Assembly (NCBI RefSeq): GCF_014805625.2 | Contig: NW_024003472.1 | Coordinates: 574,550 to 638,549 of the forward strand | Source of the DNA: Glossina fuscipes | Lineage: Eukaryota; Arthropoda; Insecta; Diptera; Glossinidae | Length of the DNA: 64,000 nt | Direction: 5' to 3' | Shown here: positions 36,561 through 48,713 of the stretch, piece by piece | Position numbering within the stretch: position 1 is the stretch's first letter | Layout: every line of letters starts with the position of its first letter | Notes under the pieces: model-generated | Database searches by the model: none | Told to the model about the DNA's origin: nothing | The model's input: the letters and a program-made list of their open reading frames with translations, nothing else | Translations under genes and position numbers: made by a program

Positions 36561-39060
36561 AATAAGTAGGGTCACATCCTGTGGCGGTAGGTGTAAATTC
36601 CTGATATAAAAATACAGAAATCCATTAAATGTTGATTGGCACTGAAAGCCCCTATTTCTCACCTTGGCAAATGATTTTTGAATATTCCAGAATGTTTAGT
36701 TTGGTTTCACTCGGATTATTTAAAATGTGAAGAACATATCGAAAAGAATCGGGTGCTGCAAGTGGGTTTGTGTATTCTACAATTTCAAAATCCCCTTACA
36801 AGATATTGTTTGCTTGCTATGTTTAACCATTCGCATATGCTTGCGTGTAACCTATAAATGCATATTGTGACCAATTGTCTACATTAAAGTTCCGACAAAT
36901 TTTAAATTGAATTTGATAGAAAAATTTAAATACATAAAAAAAAAGAAAATTGGGAACAATATATATATATATAACGATTAAAAAAACACTATGCAAAGAT
37001 TGCTACATAAAGGAATATGATATATTAAACATACGGTGTAGATGTGCATCGATATGGATTTAAGCGTTAACTTGTAATATATATAACTAATTTATTTATA
37101 TATACTTAATTCATTGGTAGTAGAATGTGTGACAAACTTTGATTGTGTGTGTGTCATTTGTGACGGGAAATATGGGCTTTCGCAACTGTACAATAGGAAT
37201 AATACACCAAATACAGGTATTGAAAAACTTGTAAGAATTATGATTTACCCATCTTGATTGACTATTTGGTATACAAATTCGCTCTCGAGACAAAAATCTA
37301 TATATTTTGTTCACTCATGTTTATATTTGAACTGTTTTAGAAGAGTTCAGTTGCATTTTACTTCAACGTAATTTGTATATATTTAATTGTGTGTGCGGGT
37401 TATATTACGTCTTTGTTGACATTTCTAGGTCTTTGAGCAGGAATTATTAATTCAATTTTTTGTAGTGTACCAGAAACATGATGTACGTGTTTACAGTACA
37501 GTTTTAAGTTTCGCAACATAATTAATTTTATTATTTTTTTTTATAATTATTTTTATCAATATTTTTATTATGTATTATTAATATTGTGATGATTATTATA
37601 TATACAAATAAATTCTTACTTTAAAATTGGTTGCTTCATAAGACTTACGTTACGCGTTAATTTTTGCTAAAACTTCAGGTATATATGTTTGAATTGATAT
37701 TGATGTTTAAAATCTGTAAGGTCCAGTTGTTTATAAGCTATCACTCAGCGTATATCAAAGTTTGAAAATATGAATGTTTTTTACGTAACTGCGTACTTCT
37801 GTGCTTTCAATTGTATTAATCTGAAAAAAATGCATCTAAAGCTCCAAAAATGATTAAATTGCCTTGAAGTGAAAATATAGTAAGCTACAAAACAGTTAGA
37901 AAGTGGTTTGCAAAATTTTGTGCAAAAAATATTAGTCTAAAAAACGACAAAAATTCCCATTCGTCCATCCATCTCAGGTGAAGGGAACGCAAAATATAAT
38001 TTTCGGCTTAGGCTGGGAAGCATTGGTTCAGATCGATGTAGTCGATACTTAGTAGGTCTGAAAAGTTAAAGATGTGCAAAAATGGGTCGGCGGCTATTTC
38101 ACCTTGGGACCACAAAGCTTCTATCCCGAGGGCACCCATAACCTACCCGATAAATGGTGAAAGACCGTATTACACATAAATATTAATATTAGTATTGTTA
38201 CTATTATTGTTACTTATATTTTTTTTAAAGAAGGGGGAAAACTGTAAATTTGTGTTTAGTGCATTAGATTCAATTTAAAACGATACACAGTTATTGAAAT
38301 ATTGTTGGACTTAAAATCTTCACATATGTGTTGCTAAGGTTTTTAAGAAAGGGACAAAATTAGATATACACAGATGGGGACGGTCCGAAAATCATTGAAC
38401 CTTTTGCAACAAGGAAAACGGTGAAGTGAGAGCAATGAATATATAGGTGTGGTTAAATTTCTTCGAAACTTTGCACATATTGCTTTCCTACTTAACAATT
38501 TTACAGGTGTGCACATCTCTTAAGAAATCAGTAAGTAACAAAAACTATGAAATGAATATTTTAACAATTGATTTTAAAATTATTAACTTAGTGAAAGCAC
38601 TAACTCGACTTATCTTCACCACCCATTATCTAAAATATTATTTTGCTAGTGCGATAAACGAGACATATTATTATTGCTGTGTTTATGAGAAGACAGTTTT
38701 CATTTTCATAAATTCGTCTCGCAAGTGGACCAAAGGTTCGAAATTCACATTGATTGTTTCAACAAGTCATATCAATTGTTCCAAAATGTAAAACCTAAGA
38801 ACAGGTAACTGGATAGAAGTAACGATTAATTTAAGTAGATTAAAAATTTTCCTAGGAATATTTAAGTTGGATGGTCCTGTAGGCAAAATGAGAAAGAGAG
38901 GTGCTTGTGCAGCAGAATGAAAAAAAAAATTATAAAATAAATATCTATGGATACATATAAAGCTTAAATAGAATACGAATGAAAACTTTCGCAGATTTAT
39001 AGCAATTACATACCATACACTCGCTGAACACAGTTATTCATCCTCGTGATAGCACACGAA
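36561..39060. other. Intron 3, middle part
   Basis: No gene is recognised. A stretch at 37975-38165 has more GC than its surroundings and may be an old transposon fragment, but I could not place it. Acceptor-donor junctions of ratchet type occur at 37678/37679 (AACTTCAG|GTATAT) and 38505/38506 (ATTTTACAG|GTGTGC); both have weak donor halves. Confidence 0.3.
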
Positions 39061-39985
39061 TTACGATTACACATTATTTTCCTTGAAAAGCATGGATTTC
39101 ATGAAAGCTGTCATATTGGGAGGTGTCCAAAATATCGAATGACCTGATCCAAATTTAGCAAGCTTAGGTTATTTGTTAAATATTTTACTTTTTCCGCATA
39201 TGTAAGTGAAAACACTTGTTTTCGCCATAAAAACGTGGAGCTAAACTTTTGCGCCATACAACAAATTTTCACGAGCACCCTAAATATAATAGGCGTAAAT
39301 AATGGACACAACCGATCCAAATATACTATGGCTCACTTTTGTGTCAAATTGCTCCTATGGAATCATTTCGATTAGAACCTTTATATTCAAACCAAAATAT
39401 TGACATTTTCACGAGGTTCAAATTTGGTCCCTTTACGTTTTACATCCAATTATTTTTTATAATTAGATGTACAGGCTCATATAAAGGCTTATTTTCCATG
39501 AGAATTTTTATAGGGAGGTCGAATCCAAAAAATAAACCTACATGGTGTAAATTCGAAAATGTTAATTGCTATAAAAATTGTACTTACGAGTCAATTTTCA
39601 CCATAGAATGCTGAAAATTAGATTTGTTTGCTATCAGATATTTAGTTTTCATAGGAACTGTCATATGGAAGCTGGTCAAACAATTTCTTCGAACCTACAT
39701 TTTCAAGTCAATTAAGGATACTGAAATACAATTACTAAAGCTTTTTCATAAACTCTTTAATATAGGATGATATATGCGGAAGGGTCGAAAAATTATCCAA
39801 TCTAATTCATTTTCAATAGGATTCATTCTTGAGCTAAAATACGTACGTGTACCAAGTTATATCGGAATATCCCTAAAAATGCGACCTATAGGTTGAACGC
39901 AAGAAGACGTGGGCAAGAATCAGACGGACAGACGTAAACCCCCACCGGCATTCTTGCACAATTCCGTCGATGATTGTAAATAAAT
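39060..39985 (+). repeat. Dispersed fly repeat, 3' half
   Basis: The order of motifs matches 16310-16600: GGAAGGGTCGAAAAATTATCC, TTTTCAATAGGATTCATTC, TGTACCAAGTTATATCGG, GCGACCTATAGGTTGAACGCA, then CAGACGGACAGACG. The upstream part (39100-39660) repeats phrases such as ATTTCATGAAAGCTGTCATA and CATAGGAACTGTCATATGGAAG. It is decayed, and the open frames inside it are not called as genes. Confidence 0.55.
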
Positions 39986-41696
39986 TAAAACAAGTTCACA
40001 AAGATTACTTTTATAATAACAGGGCTGCGGTCTTCCCAGACAATTGGCAGAAATTTATCCAAGAGAATGGTGCTCACACGGCCCAATTACTGTACTTTAA
40101 AATAACTTCAAATCTGCTATCAACCATCTATAATTTGTAGTAATCCGTAAGACCTTAACTGACACTTAATTTTCAAATAATTTAATTTACTTCATCTCGG
40201 CACATTTTAAAGGAAAGATATCCGTAATATAAAAAAATACGTTAACCATGCTTAATATTCTTCTATGTGAGCACTAGAAAAGTATCAGGTTAAGTCGAGA
40301 AGTTTAGTATATTTTTGATATATTTTATATGACACATGACTATTCTCATTGTAACACGTTATGAGTGCCACAATAAATGGTTAGCATAAAATTCGAAACT
40401 AGTTTAACTACCGCATTTCATTTGGTTTGTCTCAAACTCAAGAAGCTGATATGAATAATGAAAGCTTGTTCCGTAGTCGATTAGGAACCATAAGCTGAGA
40501 GAGACTAAATACCGGTTTCAAATATTTAACAACTTGAGAGAAAAGCAATGCATATGTGCGATGAGAATGTGATTAAAACATTAATGAGAAATTGTCCTTA
40601 AACTAATGTAACTTTCAAATTCTTACAATACATACTAATTTGCAAAACACTTAAAAAAACAAAAGTAGTTTGGCAAAATGAAAACAAGAAAATAATTCTA
40701 TTCTCTGCTAGGTGCCTGCTAAACTTTTTGTCTCAGACAGATTAAAAAAAATAGGGAGAAATAATGAAAATATTTTTTTGATTTTGATGTATATTATCTT
40801 TTGTTTTTTCGTCTGACATATACAAAAAAAGTTTCAAATTTACAAACACGTGAATTTTGTACATATAATTGTCTATGTAAAAAACATGCGTTTTCAATAT
40901 TTTATTTGCTTATTTCATTTGCTTAAGATTGTTTAGCTAGAACGTTTACGCAAATGTTCCTGATTTTAATCTTCCTGATTGTGACTGTTGTTTTGCATAT
41001 CCGCACGTTCCCTTGTAGTTGAGTATTTCGCCGTCAGGAATCCATTCTTGGCAGTCCCCATTGCGGTATTTTTGATTGCAAATAATTATCCGGCTGAATA
41101 AAATACATTCAAAACACACATTAAATAATTTTTTTTTTTAACTTATTTGAAATAAAGTTCAGCGAGCCAGCTAACGAATGAAAATGAAAATATTTACATT
41201 TTATAATTAAGCAACAATCGGTCCAATAGCAGAAGTTAGTTTACAACGTTATCTATCGGGATTTTGTAATATTCCGCATCATTCTTGGACCGAAAGAAAT
41301 TCTATGCATAAATTACATTTTAATCGAAACTATAGTTTTGTACTTTTAGGGTGATCTCTGCGCAACATGCACTTATTTGTGAACATAACATTGTAGATTG
41401 TTCGGAATCTATATACGTGAACGTATTCAGAACGTTTTGAATGCCAAATTTTGGAATGGAAACTTTGACAATCACACGTAGACAACCCGAAAGGTGTTAA
41501 AAATACGTTTTACCTCCAGGGAACACTTTAGTTTCAACACAGCATACTGACATCGAAAGCAGTGGCGAAAACATTCCAAAAATCTCCGTTAAGTTTCAAG
41601 TTCGCTTAATAATCGTAGTTATTGTAAACGCAACTCTCATTCTTGTAACATTACTCGGACATCTTATATAACTCAAATGTTATTTTTGTACACTCC
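39986..41696. other. Intron 3, stretch with no recognised feature
   Basis: AT-rich sequence with no open frame of note, no repeat identified and no RNA gene recognised. Confidence 0.35.
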
Positions 41697-42919
41697 ACCT
41701 TTTTTACTCAACTCAGTATATAATCTGTTATCGATTTGGCAAAAGCTTATAGATGATTTTGTTAACCTAGAAAATTAATTGAACATATTGTCAAACAAAT
41801 TGTAAATTACCAAATAACTAACATCCTATTCGTGATACTTCATGCGGTTTCCAAATTTTTTATATGCGCAAATTATGTCTCGGGCTAGGAAAGCCAAAAC
41901 TGGAACACGCCTCCACGGCAAACGTTACGTCTTTATCCGAAAGATTCCGTGTATTCGCCAATTTCGCCTCTGATTAAATTCTGTGTAATGAAAGTCATCT
42001 ACCTTTACTTTCATTTGCGACCTTCTATCGCGCAATTGTCCTCATTGCTTTTCCAAAGTTTTTGCCGGCACATTTAATAATTAAAACATTAAAACTATTA
42101 ATATACATAGTTTAATCAAAGTTCTTTTCGAATCACACAATTTCCAGCCAGTGATCAAGTTGTTGCCTGTAAGAAAATTCACATTTACTACTGCAGAGGC
42201 AAAATACCGTTACTCGATGTGCTTAATACCAAATCTCAAGTCACTCATCTTTACTAATGAATGTAAGTCGTAGGCAACGCTCCCTGGTTTCCAAGCACTA
42301 ACATCGCATCTTATTTCTCCAATCAACTATGCAGCTTTGTATTTTCGGCTGAACGTTGTTGATCTTAGAAGTCATTTGCTTAGGGAGTACTCAATCGCAG
42401 AAGAAATTCCTTACCGTATCAGGCTGTAAATCTGTCTTACCTGTTTTGCATTCGTTTCCTTCAATCAAAACTCATACTTATGTGCTAGGAATTAGATCCT
42501 TACTACAAAATCGCGAGGCTGATCCGTTTTGTTTCTGTTTTCGCTGGATGCATAGTCCTCCTCCTCATAAACATATGGAGTGTTGCCGTCTTCTAACCTT
42601 CTTCTACTTGTCTATTCGCCATTCCAAGCTTCCCAAACGGTCTGTATATAGACTTTATGAGCGTTTTTGAAATATTGCTCTCAGGCAATTTGGCGGCTTA
42701 CATCGCTCGTTTCTATTTTATTAAAGGATGTTCGTTAGAGCGTATGAATATTCACACTCAAACTATGAATATACTTTTTCACAAATTTTTCTACTTTCGT
42801 CATATTTATACATTTACAATCAAGCTAACCGCCGATTTTGTTAAGTTTCAAATAGAGAACTTCGCCTTCAAATTGAACCTTTTTTACTCAACTCAGTAAA
42901 TCATCTGTTGTCGATTTGC
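41697..42919. repeat. Pair of 43-bp direct repeats 1180 bp apart
   Basis: Bases 41697-41739 and 42877-42919 share ACCTTTTTTACTCAACTCAG and then a nearly matching TATAATCTGTTATCGATTTG / AATCATCTGTTGTCGATTTG. The two copies differ at a few positions. The enclosed 1.1 kb has frames at 42356 and 42657 without recognisable domains. This could be the edges of an inserted element or an old local duplication. Confidence 0.5.
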
Positions 42920-45900
42920 GGACTCGTAGAAGAAGGAGCAGAAATTGAACATATACACATTACAAAAAATGGGGTTGTGAATTTTTTAGTAAGTGAACGC
43001 TACTTATGGTTTTAATATGCACCAGTTTAGAAGCAAAAATTAAAGGTTAAACTGCTTCTATTCATTTCGAAGTTAGTCCGCGATGAACGACCAGAAGCGA
43101 TTTTAAAGCAGTTTTTTTTCTTCAACAAAGCCTTGATTTCGTAATTATAATTTTGGCAGGCGGATAGCAGACAAATATACCTTGTAGGATTTCCTACAGA
43201 CACTGTGGTGCATTAAAAGAATTTGATAAATCTAATATGTCTCTGTTGTAGCTGTAATAACTATACCCTCACTTTCCTATTTATCAGATTCTTTTTTCAA
43301 AAGTCGGATAAATGCTGCAATTCAAATAATTACCTGAAATTTTTTAATATACCAAGCCAAATGTTATGTTAAGATCTGATAATTTATTTTGTTATGAAAT
43401 ATTGCACTATTTAAGGGAAAAGCATTTCGACAATCATGTTTTCTTCTTATAATATGATGCTGGCACTCTGTTTCTTTCTCTCACTAGTATGTATGCATGT
43501 ATTTGTGTAAATCCACCATCCATTTGCATTTTCCCGTGTATTTTATAAGAAAGTTAAAATACGATTACAATAAAGGATGCAATAGTCATACAGTTTTCCT
43601 TCTGTTACAGGGCGATTAAAAGCATATCGTCTTGTTAATATTGCAATAGAACTGTGCGTTGCATATTATTTATGTATGTGTTGGTAGTCATCATGACTCC
43701 ACATTGGTCAAGTTGTGACCCTGGCTGTAGAGTATTCAAAGCTCTGGTTGGCTGATTTTTGCGGGTGGCCGCGAAATAAATAGTTGAATAAGTGGTAACC
43801 CCGGCAAACTGACGTTCAATGCTCTCGCTGTGCACATGTTTGTGCCGTGCGTTGTTAAGTATTAGTTTTTTGCGATTTCTTTTTTCTCTTCACAACACTA
43901 TCGGTCAGTGGGAGGTTGGACCATATGGTGTGCTTGTCACAACTACCAATGTACATATTTTCCACATTTTTTTGCTGCGAACTTTAATTTCCAATAGAAT
44001 TTTTTACGGGAGTTTTCATCTTAGCCAATCCGTGATATGCGCTAAAAACTAACATAAAATAGAAAAAAGAAAACGCAACGACGTGTTTGTATTATGAAAT
44101 AATGAATACGAATGAGTTATGAAAATTTTTTATGTTGTGACCAATCAACTAAATGAAGCCTAAAAACATTATCATGTGCAACTTAAACTAAGCATTCGGG
44201 CTCAATTTGTCCTTTACCAGGTTTTTAATGGTAGTTACAGCGGAGAAGAAAATAATGCGTATATATATGTACCTGTATGTGTTCCGAAAATAGATGAACA
44301 TTTGAAAATATTTTTATGTAAATATTTCACTTACCGTTGGTTCCTCACTTCTATAACCTATCAGCTTGTTTATGTTACGTAGTTGTTTAAATTATGCATA
44401 TAATTATTTTGTACTTTCATTTCATAACATTTATTGTAAGGAGTGCCATTACTGATTGCAACGGATGAACAACATTTAAATCGAATTCGATGATATATAA
44501 ATTTATATATATAAGCATTTATTCTGTCAAATAGCACCTTTCACATTTACAAACACTTAAAGTTGGTTTTTATCCTTTTATTGATTCTTAATTAAGAGAA
44601 GTTAAATAATCTATTTTTTATGCAATATTATCACAATTTTACCACAATGCTTACTAAATTTCCCTTCAGTATCTTCGAGAGTTTCTAGACAATAGACATA
44701 AGCATTCTACTTTTCGAAGGTAATTTCATCCTTTAAACCATGTATTTAATTTTTATTTGGGTAATTCAATTTACATTGTAGGTGTTCAACTTTAGATTTG
44801 TATATACATAGAAATAAGCTTAGTAGGATCTAACAAAGTTTGCTAGTGTTTTTTCATTTCCTTTTATTTTACTCATATTAAGTATTACATGTACAGATAA
44901 TTCACATTGTTTCTTTAAAGTTGTACCAACGATTAGCAAATATGTCAAAAATTAGTAAGCAAAATTTGTCCTTGACTGATTATAGGATTCTTACTTGTTC
45001 ATGCCTATTAAGCTGCTCATTGCGATTGTAGCTGGCTCAGAATTAAGAGAAAGGAACACTATACCTTCGTTTTAGTCAATCCAATGCGCCGTTGAAATAG
45101 ATGAGTATTATATATCTCAACGGGTCATAATATTAAGCACATATTTTATGAACAAATTTTACGGTATTTCAGTAATATTACTATACTTTACAAATTGGTT
45201 CAATGAAAAAGATAAGTGATCCACATATTAGCTGCGCATGCTTTGTTTACCTCTCATATATCTTGTGTATACGATGGTCGTGACAATATATGTTACTTCA
45301 GTATTACAAAAGTTTCCAGAGCGAGTCTTTTAATATGCGCTAAACTTCATGTTGAAAAATCGCGGTTTCATGACTTTTAGAATATTGAGCACGTTTTTCG
45401 CTTTGCTTGTATCAGTGTAAGATACCAAGCACAAAAAAGAAAATTGCATTGGAAGTCACTTGAATTATGAAATAATATACATTTCAATTTTTACAAAACT
45501 CGTTAAAAAACAAACAAATTTGTGATTTTTAAGGGATTTAAATATGTTACGTTCACACAATTTCCCCGTAACCGAATTCAGGCAATGTTAATACTCTATA
45601 TAACAAATTTAGTTAAAACCTCTCAACTGAGACCTTTTACTCATATCATTGCACACTACATAGTAAGATGGCCATTTGATGAATGAAATGCCTCCGTCAC
45701 CGCCCATCCAAGAAATCCTTCCTATCGTACGAAAGCTTAGCTAGAATTCTTTAAAGAAAACATATGCATTTCAACGAGAAACCCTTAGAGAACAGGATTA
45801 AGTAATAGTATTTCAAATCTCACACTAATTTTGTAATATATACGTAGGTAAATATGTATTATTTTTTATTTTCACTATGTATTGTTTACGTGAAAATTTT

Positions 45901-46102
45901 ATTTCATTACGTTATTATTAGTGTTTCGTTTTCACTTTGTGATATGCTTTTGTAGGCAAAAATAATAAAAAACTGAAAGAAAACCATTAATATATGTAAC
46001 AGGTTAAGTACACAATAACACTAATTGTTTTTGTTTACCACAAATTTTATCTACGTTTGTCTTTCCGTTGTTGTGGCCGTTTTGTGCTCTTACATCCCGC
46101 AG
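42920..46102. other. Intron 3, distal part up to the zinc-finger exon
   Basis: No gene is called. A patch at about 43640-43960 is richer in GC and in CpG-containing words (GGTGGCCGCGAAATAAATAG, ACCCCGGCAAACTGACGTTC) than the intron around it and could be a conserved regulatory element. The last 80 bases form a good 3' splice region: CACTAAT branch motif near 46018, a T/G-rich pyrimidine tract, and CCCGCAG at 46096-46102. Confidence 0.4.
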
Positions 46103-46364
46103 CTTTTTATGCACAAGAGCGCCATGCAACAAATACAACAGCAGATACCACGAGTGGGTCTAGGAGGCACAGCTACCAATAATTTGGTTGGTAATGAATC
46201 TAAGCCCCATCAGTGTCAACAGTGTATGAAAAGTTTCTCCAGCAATCATCAGCTTGTACAGCACATACGCGTCCATACTGGCGAAAAGCCTTACAAATGT
46301 TCATATTGCGATCGCCGATTTAAACAATTATCGCACGTGCAGCAACACACTCGCTTGCATACGG
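46103..46364 (+). CDS. Rotund exon with zinc fingers 1 and 2
   Basis: This exon encodes 87 residues and one extra base. It starts LFMHKSAMQQIQQQIPRVG and continues GNESKPHQCQQCMKSFS. Finger 1 is C-x2-C-x12-H-x3-H at about 46214-46276. After the TGEKPYK linker comes finger 2 (CSYC…HTRLH) at about 46298-46360, followed by HTG cut by the donor GTAAGT at 46365, phase 1. The finger and linker sequence is that of the rotund/squeeze/LIN-29/ZNF384 family of DNA-binding transcription factors, which have about five fingers. The next finger would begin in the following exon, which should complete the Gly codon of the usual TGERPYKC linker. The acceptor at 46102 is phase 0 and matches the 78-nt exon. The frame remains open upstream into the intron from 46025, but that part is the pyrimidine tract. 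The gene could be squeeze rather than rotund, though the very long introns and long N-terminus favour rotund. Confidence 0.93.
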
Positions 46365-46437
46365 GTAAGTACACACACATACATTTCCACGTGCACATGT
46401 TATACACGTATATATTATAAGACATCAACACTCGCAA

Positions 46438-46560
46438 ACGCGTGCACCCTTACAAAGGCACACACACATACACATACATATATATATGTATATATATATG
46501 CATATATATATATATATAGATATACATAGATAGATATATATATATATATATATATATGCA
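46438..46560. repeat. CA/TA compound microsatellite
   Basis: CACACACATACACATACATA passes into long TATA/ATAGATA runs just after the zinc-finger exon. Frames across it on both strands encode Tyr/Ile or His/Thr strings and are artefacts. Confidence 0.85.
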
Positions 46561-48041
46561 TATGCTTGCCTTTTTTCAGAACACCCATTATAAGTACTCA
46601 TAGGTAAACTATAACGATTTCTACCAAACTTACCCACGTGAAATTTTTTCCTACACCAATCAAACCGACGTGATCTGCCCACAAACATGCGCGAAATTCG
46701 TAGAAAATTGTAATACTCTCAAAAAAGAATCAGCATATTTTTCTAATTTGGTCAATAAAGAATGATTCCTGAAAAGTTGCTGTCATTTTGGTTTTCATTA
46801 CCTACCACACCTTATTCTGTGGCTTCTGTTTGTTTTCTGATTATGACGGTTCCAAATATATGCTACACTGAGTAACGATTACGCAACATATCTATATATT
46901 GTATTTACTTCCAATGTAGGAACATTTTTTGCTTATGAACAGTGTAATTTAAACAGTTTTGTGTCCAAACGATTTTTCAGCCCCATCAAAATAACAATCT
47001 ATGGTTTTAAATTACGTTCTTGTCCGCAAGAGAAGAGAAGTTCTTCAGCGCATTGAAATTGCTTATGTCTTCTTAGACGCTTTCCATTTGAAAATTTGCG
47101 CACTCTTACTCAAGCTCATTTTTCGCATACCTTGTTTATTTGTAAGAAGGCATCGTCACGGCTTTGTAATTAAAACTAACAAATAATGTCTTTTTACAAG
47201 AAATATTCCAAGCCATTACCTTTTGTCACATTAGGAATGTGACCAATTGCTAGAAATTTGGTAAATGACATTTGTACAAAAATTTAGACGATCGTCCTTG
47301 AGCGAGATTCTAAAATTATTGCATTGCATTATTGTATTGTCATCCTTTGGCCTCCTTCGGCTAGCGCAGTGTAGAGTAGCTAAATAGTTACAATTCTTGG
47401 GCTATTATTATTGATCAAATTTTTCAAATGGTATGGTCAAATACAACAAGTGGTTGTATAAAACATCACTCAATAACACTAAAGCAATTCCGAATTTAAA
47501 AATAAGCCAATCTCCACCATGTTTCGAGTAAACTGTTAGATAATCTTGACGAATACCCACCTTTTGGATATATGTGTATCTACGCAATTGTAGCTCGGTA
47601 ACGAAAATAAGGAAAAAATGTCATTTTTTTCTTTTAGTTTATTTCAGTTTTTGCGGTCTGTTTATTCACTTTTGACCTTACCTCCAGTCGATTGAGGAAA
47701 ATACGTTCTAAATTTCGATATCCCATCGTAGTTTTTGCGCATGTCATCGGTATCTTGAAAACTACAGCACTTGACACAGGACTAAAGAAGGGCATTTGCA
47801 GGTTTTTTCATATGAATAAATTTCATCAAAAATTTCTAAAATACTGCATATTTTGTAAATATTTTTTTAAAGTTGAAATGAGATAAATTTGCATACTTGG
47901 TAGTTCCATTGTTAGGCAAAAACAGCTTAATAAAACCCGTCTCTTTTATTTTTTATTTTTCTGACACACATACACATCACAGAACATTGTGGACTAAAAT
48001 TCTAACTCACTATTTTCGAGCTACTACCGCTTTTATTATTA
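46561..48041. other. Intron 4, first part
   Basis: No gene and no further zinc-finger exon is seen. The frames at 47001 and 47692 are unremarkable. Confidence 0.35.
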
Positions 48042-48713
48042 GGTGTTTGCAAAGATTTTGATCACTTTTTCCCCTGAAAAAAATATGTTGATTGAAATGG
48101 TTTCCATCATTTTCTACGGCATTTTACAATATCTTTGGCAACATGGCGTTATCATGTCTAAAGAACTTATATTGGTTTGGCACCGATCCTTCCACCGACC
48201 ATTTGTTAACTTTGCGGAACCGCATGCCAGTCAAGCGATGCTGCATCAATCTGAACAAGTGAAAATTAGCAGGCGGCATTTCTGGTGAGTACAATGGGTG
48301 TGGCAGAACTTTCCATTCGAACTGCAAGAGTGTATCTTGGACAATTCTTGCAACAAATGACAAAGAAATGGTATTTTCAGTCAATTCGTGTCGCCACTTT
48401 TAAACCGTTGAACCCAAAACTGACAAATGGGATACAGTGGAGCAGCATCACCATAAGCCTTTAAATATGTTTGGTGGGCTTCGACAGCAGTTTTCTACAA
48501 ATAAACAGCAAAAGTAATGAATTTGAAAGAAGAAGAATTTTGAGGGCCCCCTAATTAGCGTCGGCGTACGCTAAATAAATCAATAATATTACATGGAAAA
48601 TCGTTATTTTATGTAGAGAAAGGTCAAAACCATTGAAATTAACCGTTATGTACACTGATATTTCCCATTTCTTTAAGATTTTTACATGTAGAAGTAAAAT
48701 TTTTGCAAACACC
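48042..48713 (-). mobile_element. Internally deleted mariner element with intact ends
   Basis: The 672-bp element is bounded by inverted repeats. The left end begins GGTGTTTGCAAAGATTTT, and the right end read on the minus strand begins GGTGTTTGCAAAAATTTT. Both ends are flanked by TA (48040-48041 and 48714-48715), the target duplication of mariner/Tc1 elements. On the minus strand the remains of a transposase are visible. One piece of the N-terminal helix-turn-helix domain (KTAVEAHQTYL, YGDAAP, then VQRFKSGD) lies at about 48395-48495. It is followed almost at once by the C-terminal piece WKVLPHPLYSPEMPPANFHLF at about 48255-48315. The family has YSPD here as the third catalytic Asp; this copy has Glu. 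The middle of the enzyme, about 150 residues with the other catalytic acids, is missing, so the element cannot move itself, although its ends might still be recognised by a related transposase. Confidence 0.85.

Noticed and set aside
46025..46102. Upstream extension of the zinc-finger exon (MFLF-like start, GTT... hydrophobic stretch)
   Set aside because: This is the pyrimidine-rich 3' splice region. The apparent hydrophobic leader is a by-product of it, and the CCCGCAG acceptor gives the right phase.
17285..46364. Assignment to squeeze instead of rotund
   Set aside because: The two paralogues share near-identical fingers. The very long N-terminal exon and the large introns fit rotund better, but this is not proven without alignment.
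46254..46688. Frames running through the CA/TA repeats after the finger exon
   Set aside because: They are low-complexity artefacts of the microsatellite.
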